Below, one piece after another: positions 24,625 through 36,758 of a stretch of DNA of 64,000 nucleotides. The translations under genes and the position numbers were made by a program. Source of the stretch: Sialis fuliginosa (Eukaryota; Arthropoda; Insecta; Megaloptera; Sialidae); NCBI GenBank assembly GCA_961205875.1, contig OY540817.1, forward strand, positions 5,925,001-5,989,000. Direction: 5' to 3'. Below the pieces are notes generated by a model. The model was not told the origin of the DNA, did no database searches, and saw nothing but the letters and a program-made list of their open reading frames with translations. Each line of letters begins with the position of its first letter. Position 1 is the stretch's first letter.

Positions 24625-24810
24625 GTATATTATAAAACGCAATGTCTCTCTGTCTGTCCGTTCGGGCGCTCAAGAACCACTTATCTGAGTGTTTTTAACT
24701 TCATAGATGTGTTCTCTAGCCAGGTTTTAGTATATATTTTGTTACGTTAGATAACATAAGGAATAAGTAGTGGCGATAATAGTAAATCAAGTCGAAAAAT
24801 AATAGTAAAA
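24625..24810 (+). repeat. Interspersed repeat M, copy 1
   Basis: GCAATGTCTCTCTGTCTGTC, AAGAACCACTTATCTGAGTG, CCAGGTTTTAGTATATATTT, GTGGCGATAATAGTAAATCA. Unclassified. Confidence 0.65.
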
Positions 24811-24924
24811 TATTTATGAAATATCTTGGCTCCTATGCAAGATGGGGGTTGTTTTTCGTGTACAACGAATTATTTTTGAGATATAAAGCAAGGTTTGATA
24901 ACACCGAATATTATGAATCACATA

Positions 24925-25489
24925 AGGTACTGGCATCAGTTATGGCCGCTATAAGAGCACGGTTTACTGTTTTTGTGATTGACGGGCTTGTTTTTTGTAA
25001 TTCTCATGAACTGATATAACTAATAAAACAAATAACTCTTCATTTAATCAATTTAATTATCAAAGTCCGCAAATATAGTTTGTTTTTCAAATTATAGCCT
25101 TTTATTTTGTTCATAATTTTTTCTCCAGTAATGGCAAAGGTAAAACCGGTAATGAGCACGCAGTGTTGGACACTTACTAATGATTACAAAATGATTAGTA
25201 CTACGACACAAAAGATATAAAAGAAATAATCGTCAAATTTGAAACAATGTTAAGCAGTTGCTATGATAATATAATAATTAATAAATAAATTATACTAATA
25301 ATTAGTTTAAATGTCCATCATTTTGACACCTATTGGCCGATTGTCATCGAATCACGCTGTAAGACAGTTAAATGTATATAGATTAATATTCAGAAATGGT
25401 ATAGTAATCAAATATCGACACATATTTCTAATCCAGTATATTTAATTAAAAATTTACCATTACTGGGGTCCTTGCCAAGACTGGTGCCA
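24925..25489 (+). mobile_element. Family A MITE, copy 8
   Basis: TA|AGGTACTGGCATCAGTTATG at left; right end CCAAGACTGGTGCCA without the last bases. About 565 bases, GCCGCTATAAGAGCA subfamily. Confidence 0.85.
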
Positions 25490-26044
25490 CAATACAATCA
25501 AATCATCTTGACAACATGAACATACATTAAAATTAATTAACTACAGAAGTACCTAGATAGGTAATAAAATAAATGATAAGTCCATAACAATAATTGCTTT
25601 CCCTTCATTAAAACCACTATTAGATTATATAATAACTGTTAAGATACAATAAAATAATTATTTTTCAAAAAATTCTTGTATAAAACCCGACACATGCATA
25701 GAATTCAACCTTCACAATACAAATGTAATTATTACATACCTACGTATACAAAAAATACCAAAGAACAGAATTTATTGACCTGTAGTTAGTAATTATATAT
25801 TACATAAATTGTACATAGATACATCAATAAATTTCCAAACTTCTTGTATTTTATTACATACATAAAACTAATAATACAAGACATTTAAGATAATAATCAA
25901 TGTATGTAGGTATAAGATCTTAAAGTAATTATTTTACTGAAAAGTGAAAAGAATAATAAGCAAACAAATTAATAAAGCAATTATTGTATAGATGTAACAT
26001 CTAACTGTCAAATTAAAAATAATGAGTTTCAAACAAATTCGTTT
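25490..26044. other. No gene seen
   Basis: AT-rich, nothing recognised. Confidence 0.5.
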
Positions 26045-26345
26045 TTTTCTATATAGATACACATAACCAGGAAAGGGGGGACCGCAATTAGGAGTTGTAT
26101 ATAGGAGTAATGCAAAAATAAAATAGAAATATGATATTTTAACAGTTTTGTATGTAAATGTCCAATCCCCCCCCCCAGACAGATTTCAGGAATTGAAAAG
26201 AACAGAAATATTTAAAAAAATTAGAAGTGAAAAGCAAAAAAAAGTTATTGGTAAAAGTTTTAAAATATATACCATGAAAAACAATTTTTTAAATATATTT
26301 TTACCCCCCCCCCCGCTCAAAAAAAATCCTGGCTACGCCACTGAT
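26045..26345. repeat. Poly-C-bearing repeat ending CTACGCCACTG
   Basis: Two runs of C (26167 and 26305 regions) and a right edge CTGGCTACGCCACTG. Similar edges lie near 22395, 41285 and 48152. Probably one old, unclassified repeat family. Confidence 0.4.
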
Positions 26346-27106
26346 CATATCTTTGTATATCAAACAATATACCCAATTAGAAAAATATATTTGAAATTAA
26401 TTTGATATTTATTCGTTCATTTAAGTATTTTTATATTTATTATACTATTCAAATTTTATAATATGAATACATACTTCTATTATAATTTTATATTTATTAT
26501 TAACAATAAAATTTCTTGTATTCAAAACCTACACAAAACCGGTCAAAAACTTAAAATTCTATAAAAAAACTTACAACATTTTTTTTTAATACATAATATA
26601 ACATCCATATAATTTAATGTCGATTCAATAAGTCATCAATGTACTCAAAACACCATTTTGTATACGATTTAAGTAAATATCCAGATATTTGCCAGCTGTT
26701 GTTGCTATTTTGAATATAATTTTAAATACTTGAGTGATTTATGTATAAGAAATTGTCACTTGAAATGTGTATAAGAAAGTATAGGCGTGTGCGAAAAAAG
26801 AAAGTGATTCTAATAGTGCGTGCAAGAAATATGTCTTAGTTAGCTAAAAAATGTACCGTTTGACCGGTTCATATGAGAACAAGCAATAAAAAAAATTAGT
26901 AATTAAAACGCTAACTGACATACTGTATAGGTTTTTCTACATTATTTTATTTTATTATTAGTTAAAATTATAATTATTCTAAAATAATATTAAACCTTAA
27001 TTCATTGATTTAACACGATATCACTATTTTCTACTTTTCTCTAAATTGCAATAAAATCCCCCCCCCCTCACTCCAAAATTAAAATGAAGGTAATTATTTT
27101 ATCTAA
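26346..27106. other. No gene seen
   Basis: AT-rich, C run near 27058-27067. Nothing recognised. Confidence 0.5.
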
Positions 27107-27438
27107 TGTCCGGTATTATAAAGGAGCTAGCAAAGTTACTAGCTAGCAAGCACTTTCAAATGAGATATCAAACTTATATGACAGTTCTTTTGGAGTTTGT
27201 TGATGACATTGACAAGTTTCGCGCACGCGTTGTAGGTAAATACCAACGGTATTAAAACAGTGGTGATGTTATGAAAATTATTTTGTACGGTGAAAGATGC
27301 CAACTGTGTTACAATTAGTTGAAGTGTCACTGCTCTAAATTCCATATCTAATCCATAGATACTAGTACAGAATTAATACCCCATTTGAAAGTGCTTGCTA
27401 GCTAGCAAATTTTGCTAGCTCCTTTATAATACCGGACA
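27107..27438. mobile_element. Family H MITE, copy 2
   Basis: Inverted ends TGTCCGGTATTATAAAGGAG...CTCCTTTATAATACCGGACA with TAA on both sides, the 3-bp TWA target preference of PIF/Harbinger elements. 332 bases. Holds an open frame shared with copy 4. Confidence 0.85.
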
Positions 27439-27974
27439 TAAAACTGACTAATTTTGAATTATTATTACAGACTTACGGGACAAACTATACCTACATATAT
27501 TTATCATTAATGTAATTTTCTGAGTAGATTTTTTAAATACCCATATTATCTTTTTATACAGTATTATTTTACAAATTTTCAAAGAAAAATTGAGTTATAT
27601 ATCATTAATAAAAAAAACCCAATGCCACTCGTGTTCCGCTGATTGATGGTACATAATATATGTTTATACAAAAATAAAATTTAATTATCCCTAAAACATG
27701 CAACTTGTGTTTGTATTATCAAATACAATTACATTAATTATTACATTATACCTTACCATTATCATATGAACTTTTAATTTAATTTTAATGACCTTCCTAT
27801 TTCCTGATATGAATTAATTGATTAATTTTAAACAAAAATATTTATAAAAATTGCCTCAAATAACTCTACCTTAATTATAAATCAACTCCTGACTAATAAT
27901 TAACTAAAACTTATATTATAAAAAACTTAAAAAAACTACTTAAAAGTAAATAAAAAATTAAATTAAATTTAAAT
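27439..27974. other. No gene seen
   Basis: AT-rich, with only a short GACTTACGGGACA repeat scrap at 27470. Confidence 0.5.
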
Positions 27975-28262
27975 TTTGAAGTCGGTTTTCTTTTTTTTTA
28001 AGTTTTTTATTGGCTTAGCACCGACTTCAAAAACTGTTAAATTTAATTATTATATACTTTTCAATGTTTTTAGAGTTGTTTTTTGAAGTCGTTTTTTTAG
28101 TTTTCCCTTTTGAGTGGCGTCCATGGCCCGATTCTGATAATATTTATATGGGGCCACCTCAGGAGTATTTTCTTTTAAATAATTTTAAAAAATCGTCCAA
28201 ATCAGTGCATATTTATACATAAAAAATATATATATTCGAACTGAGAACCCCATCCTTTTTAC
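27975..28262 (+). repeat. Family C repeat, copy
   Basis: TTTTGAAGTCGGTTTTCTTT, CACCGACTTCAAAAACTGTT, TATATGGGGCCACCTCAGGA and CGAACTGAGAACCCC in family order. Confidence 0.65.
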
Positions 28263-29596
28263 GTTTATGTACATAGATGAAATGTACTGTATAATAATGT
28301 ATAGTGATCATGAAAAAATTCGAACTCAAAATTTCGGAATTACATGAATTATTTTTGAAACGATGCGCAGTAGAAAAAAATGTTTTAGATTAAAGTTATA
28401 GAAAATGTTTTTATCTATAATTTATGTTCTATTCTTTTTTTGTATCTTTTATGAATTGAACAAAAGATAATAATTTTAGTTTTTATTTAAAAATAATTTA
28501 AATAATATGAATAATCTAGTTACCTATGAAAATAAAATCATTTATTATTACAAATAAATATAAATTAAATAGATGTATAGAAATAATAATATCTAAAACG
28601 TGTTAAACTGTTGAATAAGAAGCCATTGGACAAAACAACATTTTTTTTATATTTTATTTATAATTAAAACGTTTGAAATAAAATTACAGAGTAGAATTAA
28701 TTTTTTTTTTTTTATATATTTTATTTTTGTCTTCTAGCTCCTCTTGAACTTTTTAGACAGTTTTTATACTTTATTGTCATTTTTATTTTTATTATTATTA
28801 TTATTTTTATTTTTTTCTCCTTTTTTATATTTTGTTTTAATTACATTATTAAGAATTAAAATATATCTCAAACATTAACAAAAACAATAATTAAAATAAT
28901 GTAGTTTATATTCAATTTCTTAGCAGAAAGTGTTAACTTAGGTAATTTTTTCTGTATCATGATGTATAAAAAAATCTTGTGCCGACCAGGGCAGTTTATT
29001 TAAAGTCGGTTAATAAAATACAATGAATAATCATTTTCCATATACTAACTTTCCTATCTCTATTAATTTATAGCACCACTATCTACAATATAGATACGCG
29101 AATGAAAAACATTTATAATGAAACACAATTAAACTCTCAATAATTATGTTACTCACAATCTTTAACAAAACAGCTATAGATACATGGGAACTATTCTAGA
29201 AACTAGCACATTACCCATAATACCCATCAAACAGCATTTACTATAGCTATATGAATACTCTTAGTTTTTTCAGTAGAAAGTGAAGATAAATTCAACGACT
29301 AGAGTAAACTGTCTTTTTTCATAATATTTAAATAATTTTATAAAAGCAGAATACGTACAACTGCAATCATGCCACCATAGTGAAAATAAACATAGATGTA
29401 AAATTTCACTTACAATTAGAAATGCTTTTTTACAATGTCAACGGGTCATGACATATCATATTGCATATATGATATTTTTGTAAATTATATAGTTACCTAT
29501 CTTCATATTTATATTTATTTGTAAGTATATACCAGTATGAAAGTAAGTATATACCAGTAATGAAAAAATAATATAATTAGGTTATGAACTCATATG
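28263..29596. other. No gene seen
   Basis: Extremely AT-rich, with a TTATTATTATT microsatellite near 28790. Nothing recognised. Confidence 0.5.
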
Positions 29597-30152
29597 AGGA
29601 GGTTAGTATCAAAACGCAATATCTGAAATAAGACAAAATGTTGAGAAAATGGTGAAAACTGATAACTGGTAAGATAAGCAGAGGAAAATATTCAAATTTT
29701 CACCACTGAAAGATTGGACGTCGGTAATTAATCTACTAAAACGAAAAATAAAAAAAATAATTGGAAATTTTTTTATAATGTTTTTGCTTTTTACTTATTG
29801 CTTTTTAAACCAAAAGAAGGTACATATTGCTTTTTGAACCCAATTTTGATTATCAAAGAGTATGATTTGTATACAAGATTATCCTTTTGATTAATATAAC
29901 ATATTTACAAAATAAACAAATTATTACATTTTTTAAACGTGAATTTATATGTAATTTTTAATATATTTATTTTGCACATACATATATTGCGTTTTGAAAC
30001 AAAATTAACACAGTAACTTAACTATGGAACACATTGCATTTTAACCCATAATTATTTATCAACTAAAAAGAGGCTGCAAAGATGCATCTGATTCCAGCTT
30101 TAGATGAAAAATGAAACTTTATGCAGATATTGCGTTTTGATACTAACCTCCT
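29597..30152. mobile_element. TIR element with perfect 29-base ends and repeated internal motif
   Basis: The left end starts AGGAGGTTAGTATCAAAACG and continues CAATATCTG; the right end is its exact 29-base inverse. The end motif TATTGCGTTTT recurs inside in looser form (near 29779, 29794, 29825, 29984 and 30031). ATATG lies on both sides if one extra T is allowed at the right, so the target size is uncertain. No transposase frame. Class unknown. Confidence 0.78.
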
Positions 30153-30426
30153 TATATGTACTTATGTGATATAAAATACGACAAAAATGATATTTAGGTA
30201 CCTTCTAAAAATGAAGGAACCGTCAGAAAAGGTGAAGATCTAATTGACCAAATGCTTATAAGGAGAAGAAATAATTTTAATGTTGGCATTTTTTTAAATA
30301 ATATATTTAATAGCAACTTATTTTATTATTATATAAAATTCAACAACATAAAATACTTAAATAAGAAATTGTCAACGAATTTTATTACTAATAAAAAAAC
30401 ATATTTTAAAAAACTTAACCCATTTT

Positions 30427-31206
30427 GCTTCCTCGCAATATCGAAGATACGAGAAGCTATGTGATCGTTTCAGATTGAGACAAAAAAAAATTTCTCCAAT
30501 TTCAAAATTTTTAATTTATTTATCCGTTTCACGTCAAGACAAACACTTTTCGTTCCGTGTCTGTCTGTCTGTCCGTGTGTCCGTGTGTCCGTCCGTCCGT
30601 CTGTCCCCTGAATCCTTGTCACACGCATAACTCATGAACCACTGAACCGATATTATTGAAACTTGGTCGGATGGTTGGGTTTGGTTTGAGGACGGTCCCA
30701 TTTCAAAATCATCAAAATCGTGTGTAAGGGGAAGGGGTGACACCCCAAAATATTTATTTTTTCAAGATATCTCAAGAACGACACATGTTACGAGAAAATT
30801 TTATAGAATATTTTTTGTAGAGAATTAAATTTCCTATAATATGGGTCTACTACGTTTGTTGTAAAATATTCCCTTACAAAAATTTATCTAAATTAATTTT
30901 TAAAATTCGTGTTTTGTTTTTCTAAATTGATATTTGATTGGATATATTAAGTGTCACTTTGACGTTTTAAATGTCATTTTGACATTTGCATAAATTTAGA
31001 TTTAGATTGAAATTGTCAAAAAATTAAAAATATATGAAAAATATTTAGGTGCGTTTTAAGAAAAAATTCGAACTAAGATTTTTTAGTAAAATTTGTATAA
31101 AAATTAAATGGTTAACCAATGCCAGGCAATTTATCTGAACACTATCGGTTTTAATGAATTTAGCACGAGGAAGCACTGTGCATTTACTTGGCAGATGTTT
31201 TTAAGT
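30427..31206 (+). mobile_element. Family D repeat, copy 1
   Basis: Starts GCTTCCTCGCAATATCGAAG and ends CACGAGGAAGCACTGTGCAT then TTACTTGGCAGATGTTTTT. Body words in order: CGTTTCACGTCAAGACAAAC, CTGAACCGATATTATTGAAA, GAGGACGGTCCCATTT, TATGGGTCTACTACGTTTGT. About 780 bases; GCTTCCTCG and CGAGGAAGC form a short inverted pair near the ends. Class unknown. Confidence 0.82.
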
Positions 31207-31284
31207 TTTATATAACGGTACAGAACTCTTAGGGCGTGAGTCCTACTCGCACTTGACAAATTTTTAAATATTAAATTTAAAAAT

Positions 31285-31485
31285 CCATACTTATGTATAT
31301 TATAAATGCAAAAGTGTGCCTGTATCTCTGTCTGTTTGTTACCTTTTCATGGCTTAACTGCTCAACCGATCTTGATGAAAAACAGAGAGATATATAGGTA
31401 GCTTACATCCTCAGGAAGGACATATACTACTTTGTATCCCGAAAAATCTATTAGATAAAAAAAGTGTGTGTCATTTATACGCGCG
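31285..31485 (+). repeat. SINE-like repeat S, copy 5
   Basis: TTATAAATGCAAAAGTGTGC, TGGCTTAACTGCTCAACCGA, GCTTACATCCTCAGGAAGGA, TATCCCGAAAAATCTATTAG. Confidence 0.68.
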
Positions 31486-31532
31486 TTATGTCTAGCATAT
31501 TTTTTTTAAATCGAATTTTGAAAGATTTTTTG

Positions 31533-31635
31533 GCATTCTTTCGTATTGTAATGTCAGTTTTGAGCAAAACTTTCCCAATCATATTATGATAAAGCAAGTT
31601 TTGCTCAACAGTGACATTACAATATTAAAGAATTT
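31533..31635. repeat. ~100-base hairpin
   Basis: Left arm ATTGTAATGTCAGTTTTGAG then CAAAACTT pairs with right arm AAGTTTTGCTCAACAGTGAC then ATTACAAT, extended by weaker pairing to about 43 bases per arm. Probably a tiny palindromic MITE. Confidence 0.7.
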
Positions 31636-32719
31636 AATATAACATTACTATAATATAATTATAATTTAATTTAATATAACTGACATCTCGATTTTTTTTA
31701 ATGGAACGAACGAGTTTTGGAACTCACCTCTTCAAATATAAAATACTAATTTGAATTTTTATACAAAATCTTCCATGAATTTTATTACTAAATAACCCAA
31801 CTTGCAAATATTAAATTGAAAAATAAAATATAAAAGTCTAAAAAATGTTCAAAATACGCAACAGTAATTATTTTTTAAAGTTGAATAACATAAATATAAT
31901 GTTTCATTAATCGGTTCTAATAGTTTACAAAAAATAGACCACCGCTGTAACTAATAAATAATTAATATCAGAACCATTAAACTCAATTTATAACGCCGTG
32001 ATGAGATTTCTTATTCCGGGCACAAGCAGATGTCAATATTAACACATTACCAATTATGTAAATAATTTTTTGTATAGTTATTTACAAGTGTAACACTTTT
32101 ATGTACACGAGAAAATATAACCTGAAATATTGAGTGCTACTAGATAAAATTGGAATTATGTATAATTACCTATATTTTATATGAATATAATTACGTGTAT
32201 AATACCTAGTACTTACTTTCGGAACCTATATTTCAGCAGCTAATGTATATTATCGAAAAATTATTATGATCGATTATATAAATAATGTTATTTTTTATTT
32301 TTACTAAATATAAAAACATTAACGAAAATATACTTTTAAATGTTATACAATTTCATCACTAGTTTTAATTTATTTATTTTAAACTGTTTAACCAAATTTT
32401 CATATAATTACAAATCTATTTAACACCCCTTAAATGTGAAAAACTAATTTTCCTATTTGTGAATCAGATTATTCCACTGACTAGCTCTGCGTGAGTCATC
32501 TGTAAACAACCCCATTCTTAGAAGAGGGGTCAATGTGTCACGCCTTCGCAATAGGGGATAGTTTTACTGAATTATTTTTTAATTAATTAAATATGTTTCC
32601 ACGAACTATAAATAAAAATCTATTCCACGTTTTTTTATACCGTCATGAAAATATTCCATTTAAAACAGATATGTTGGTTTTTCATTTGTATAAAAAAATA
32701 TAGGTTACATAACATATAC
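31636..32719. other. No gene seen
   Basis: AT-rich, nothing recognised. Confidence 0.5.
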
Positions 32720-33066
32720 TAGCTGTGTCGCCGGCTTCGCTGACTTAAATATAAAAGTTAGATATATGGTATCGCGGAGTTTTTTTTAGATCTTTTGATT
32801 CTACATAATTCTTCACTACATTATATTGTTCAATATTTAACGGTTAAGGCAGCGTATAGCAAAAGAAGAAGAAACTTTTTTCCGACTTGATTTACTATTA
32901 TCGTCACTGCTTATTATGTTACCTAATGTAACAATATATATACTAAAACCTGGATAAAGAACATATCTATGAATTAAAAAAAAAACACGTAAATCAGATA
33001 AGTGGTTCTCGAGTGATAAGCGCACTAACGGACAGACAGACAGAGAGACGTTGTGTTTCATAATAT
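32720..33066 (-). repeat. Interspersed repeat M, copy 2
   Basis: Same words in reverse (TGATTTACTATTATCGTCAC, ATATATACTAAAACCTGGAT, AGATAAGTGGTTCTCGAGTG), with a TAGCTGTGTCGCCGGCTTCG edge typical of short insect repeats. Confidence 0.68.
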
Positions 33067-33213
33067 GTAAGAATGTGTATTACTAACTTTTACTCAAGTC
33101 CTGAAAGGGTGAAAAACCACTCTCAAAGTTTTCGTTTTTCTTATAACGCGTAAATTAAAAAATTCATCTGGAAAACCGCGAAAAGAACTGCCAGAGATTT
33201 TGGTCCGATAAAA

Positions 33214-33375
33214 TCCACACTAATATTATAAATGCGAAAGTAACTTTTCCTGTCTGTTTGTTACCTTTTCACGGCTAAACAGCTGAACCGATCTTAATGA
33301 AATTTGGCAGGGAGATAGCATGCATCCTGAGAAAGGACATAGGCTTCTTTGTATCCCGAAAAAATAATTAGATTT
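33214..33375 (+). repeat. SINE-like repeat S, copy 6
   Basis: CACACTAATATTATAAATGC, CACGGCTAAACAGCTGAACC, GAAATTTGGCAGGGAGATAG, CATGCATCCTGAGAAAGGAC. Confidence 0.72.
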
Positions 33376-33837
33376 AAAAAATCGCGAATAACAATTCCAT
33401 ATACTTTATACTTTACAAAAATGTTCGCATAATTTTCTACATTTTTCCATTAAGAACATTTATCGCACATACTCTTGAAAGTTAGAACGTGATACCAATA
33501 GAAAAACAGCTAAAACATGTGTTCAACGTTCTCTTTTCATAGATAGAAAGTTGTAGATCGATTATTAACAGTATTACCATAGACGTTGAATGGACATGTA
33601 ATTCCAAATACCCGAACATTGCTTGACAATTCAAATAAAACTTAATAACGTATAATTATACTGATATACCCATTGTGTACTGATACATAGGCACTTGTTT
33701 CTTTTTATTAAGTTAATGAAAAGAATCAAATCTGATTTAATAGCTTCTATTCAATGCAGTTATGAATAATGATTGTCCATATATACATTTTATTAATTGG
33801 TTTTTAATAGATAGAATACTCGTAGATACGAGTACTA
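33376..33837. other. No gene seen
   Basis: AT-rich, nothing recognised. Confidence 0.5.
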
Positions 33838-34402
33838 AAAAACTTTTAAAAAAAAACGACTTAAAAAACCCTTAAATAAATTAAACTAATATAAGTCGGT
33901 TTTATTTTATTTTTTATTTCTTAAAAAGGTTTTTATTGGCTATTGGAACCGACTTCAAACACTGTTAAATTTAATTATAACATATACTTTTTATGTTTTT
34001 TTGAAGTCGGTTTTATTTTTTTTCTTAAAGTTCTTTATTTTATCTTTTTGAGTGGAGTATTTTTGAAATCTACGGTCAAAATCTTATAAAATTTATATGG
34101 GACCACCTCGGGAGTATATTCTATCAAACAAACAAAAATCAAACGAATTAGTGCATATTTGTCGGAGTTATGCCCGAAAATACATAAAAAAATATATACA
34201 ACCAAAACTCCCTCCTTTTTTTGAAGTCTGTTTTAGTCAGATTTTGATAAAATTTATATGAAACCACCTCGGAAGTACACTCTTTCAAATAAACAAAAAA
34301 TACATTCATATCGGTGCATATTTACCGGAGTTACGAACGTGCATACAAAATATATATTGCTTGAATTGAGAGCCTCCTCCTATTTTTAAGTCGGTTAAAT
34401 GT
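33838..34402 (+). repeat. Family C repeat, longest copy, with internal duplication
   Basis: Two tandem passes of ATGGGACCACCTCGGGAGTA / ATGAAACCACCTCGGAAGTA and of GTGCATATTTRCCGGAGTTA, each closed by a GAAGTC-like word. Confidence 0.7.
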
Positions 34403-34684
34403 ATAATTTTTGAGTATTGGGGATGCTATGATCTTTAAAGGGGAAGGACCTAATTTTTCAATAAAAAAATCGTTGTTTTTCACTTTTTTAATTAAAAATA
34501 CGCATACTAAATTTCATGAGTCAGGGAGCAAAAACTTTAAACACTGTTTTTTCGAGGTGGTTGGTGTGATATAAATGAAATAAATAAACCGATTTACTTC
34601 AAATTCGACCTGCATCTCAAGCAAATATGGCTTTTGCTATTTTTTTATTTATTTTTTATTTTTTTAACTGTAACAAAATTTACG

Positions 34685-34860
34685 ATATGGATTTTGGCTT
34701 CTGGGTGTAAGCCATGTCGGTATGGTCGTGTTATCGGCCAACGTTTCGTCACACATTGCAATGAACATCTTCAGGGCTCTTCTAAAAGTGCAAACCGACG
34801 CGGCTTACACCCAGAAGCCAAGATCCATATCAAGATCACCGCGGAAGCCTCAAGACTTGA
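34685..34860. mobile_element. Penelope-like end (family B), copy 2
   Basis: ATGGATTTTGGCTTCTGGGT at left, ACCCAGAAGCCAAGATCCAT at right, and on the minus strand CCCTGAAGATGTTCATTGCA followed by GTGTGACGAAACGTTGGCC. Confidence 0.55.
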
Positions 34861-35277
34861 ACAAAATTTACGAATTCTTAAAGCAAAACATTATTTTTTT
34901 AAGTGACTCGTAAAAATAGATATTATGTCAATTAGCAAAGAATCTTTGATAATTATCGTTTCGATTAATTATTCATTTAAAAATAACATATAGTAATTTG
35001 TAATTATTCTAATATAGAATGTCCAATGATGTTGCATATATGCAAGAAAGTATCGAATGTAAATAAATAGTAAAATAAAATGAAATGCAGTCTTTTTAGT
35101 TGTCAAAGTAAAAAGATGCTATTAGTAGTGGCGTTAACTTTCAAAACAGCATTGTCGTACGATGACCATGAATAATCACACTTTTGCATTAAACACTTTG
35201 AAATGTAGCGATAAACGAAAGTGTCGCTAAATAAGGTATCAATTGAAAGTTCATTTTATTGTATTTATCAATATTTT
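34861..35277. other. No gene seen
   Basis: AT-rich, nothing recognised. Confidence 0.5.
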
Positions 35278-35467
35278 TTAACCGATTTCAAAAAAGGAGG
35301 ATGCTCTCAATTCAGCTGTGGATTTTTGTTTGTTTGAAAGAATATACTCCTGAGGTGGTCCTATATAAATTTTATCAGAATCTGATCATGGACTTAAAAG
35401 GGAAAAATAAAAAACTTTTTTAGAGAGAAAAAATAAAACCGACTTCAAAAACTGTTAAATTTAATAA
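35278..35467 (-). repeat. Family C repeat, copy
   Basis: AACCGATTTCAAAAAAGGAG, GAATATACTCCTGAGGTGGT and ACCGACTTCAAAAACTGTTA in reverse order. Confidence 0.65.
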
Positions 35468-35596
35468 TTATACAGGATGGAGCAATAGTGCGTGGAAGTT
35501 CGATAGCTCGTACACTATAACAGATAAAAAAAATCTTTCTAATGCAGATGTAAACTGTAGGTAAATGCGCATACGTAGAAATTATTTCCAAATATA

Positions 35597-36099
35597 CAGG
35601 GTGCTACAAAACAGTGTGGCATGCTCAAGATATTTCTTTATTATTTTTGCATATTTAACACTTCTCTTGGGATGTTTATTCATATATAAAATATTAGCCC
35701 CATCTAATGTCTGGTTTAGACGTAATAATATAAAAAATTAAATATAGACCTTATTGTAGCATGCTCATCTTTAAATATCGTAGAGCCACAATGTACAAAG
35801 TGTTCAAAATTAATTTTCAAATGTTGATAACTTCAAAATTATTATTCAATAAGGTCCATATTTAATTTTTTCTTCAAAGTAGCGGATGCGGAAATGATGA
35901 ATTGTTAAGTGGAGTACCTAATGTAAATCTCAATTTTTTTGAAAAAAATATTATTACGTCTAAACCAGACATTAGACGGGAGTGATGGGACTAATATTTT
36001 AGATATGAATAAACATCCCAAGAGAAGTGTCAAATATGCAAAAATATTCAGAGCATTCCATTAAAAAAAAAATTTCTTGAGCTATTTTTTAGCACCCTG
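35597..36099. mobile_element. Inner foldback element at the centre of the outer one
   Basis: Ends TA|CAGGGTGCTACAAAACAGTG and TTAGCACCCTG|TA. The arms mirror each other (CACTTCTCTTGGGATGTTTA against TAAACATCCCAAGAGAAGTG; ATGTCTGGTTTAGACGTAAT against its inverse). 503 bases. Confidence 0.85.
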
Positions 36100-36165
36100 T
36101 ATATTTGAAAATAATTTCTATGTATGCGCATTTACCCACAGTTTACATATGCATTAGAAAGATTT

Positions 36166-36712
36166 TTAGGGTTCCGAAAAAACCCTATTAATCTCACTTT
36201 GTCGTCCGTCCGTCCATCCTTTTCACTCAAAGCTAAATAGCTCGTAAACTATATAAGCTAAAAACTAGTAAAATATAAATAATTTTTCAGGGGGGGCAAT
36301 AAGGAGCTAAAGCTAGATAAAAAAAAATTGTATACCAAGACGTGTGGCATGTCAAAATGTACATCTCAATTAGTAGAATTTGACCATTTTTTAAATTTTT
36401 TTCTAACTTGAAAATGGCGCCTGTAGGGGGCTAAAAGCAATATTTTATTTTGTCCACCCTACCTCTAGCTCAGTAACTACTGGCTCAAAAAATCTGAAAA
36501 AAATTTGGTAACGAGGCTTTGGTGGGACTACCAACGACAAATACTAAAGTCAACAATATAATTTTAAATTTTGGAATTATAGGAAGGGGTGTCAGAATTT
36601 TTTATTTTGATATCTAGGCAAGTGGGGTGTCAAAATATAGATCTCAATTGGTAGAACTTGACACTTTTTATATTTTTTTCTAACTTAAAAATGCACCTGT
36701 AATTTATGTGTT
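36166..36712 (+). mobile_element. Family G repeat, copy 2, inserted in the outer foldback
   Basis: Starts AGGGTTCCGAAAAAACCCTA and carries CTCACTTTGTCGTCCGTCCG, a word typical of a short interspersed repeat. An internal duplication gives two versions of TTTTTTTCTAACTTRAAAATG followed by GCACCTGTA. Confidence 0.7.
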
Positions 36713-36758
36713 ATAGTGTACGAGCTATCGAACTTCCACGCATTATTGCCCCACCTTG

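Larger units (their letters stand above)
35473..36758. mobile_element. Outer foldback element with other elements inside
   Basis: Ends CAGGATGGAGCAATAGTGCG and its inverse CGCATTATTGCCCCACCTTG, each next to TA. The arms (GGAAGTTCGATAGCTCGTAC against GTACGAGCTATCGAACTTCC) mirror each other, but the right arm is split by a separate repeat at 36166-36712 and the centre holds a second complete foldback at 35597-36099. Confidence 0.85.

Noticed and set aside
24816-25019. 67-codon plus-strand frame
   Set aside because: Its second half is the left end of family A copy 8.
26167-26317. C runs (also at 1764, 7651, 27058, 50742) as regulatory G-quadruplex sites
   Set aside because: They are single uninterrupted homopolymers, likely repeat debris and prone to sequencing error; nothing else supports a function.
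27139-27345. 68-codon frame shared by Harbinger-like copies 2 and 4 as a gene
   Set aside because: Eight of nine base differences change the protein, and the frame lies within a short palindromic MITE with no family resemblance.
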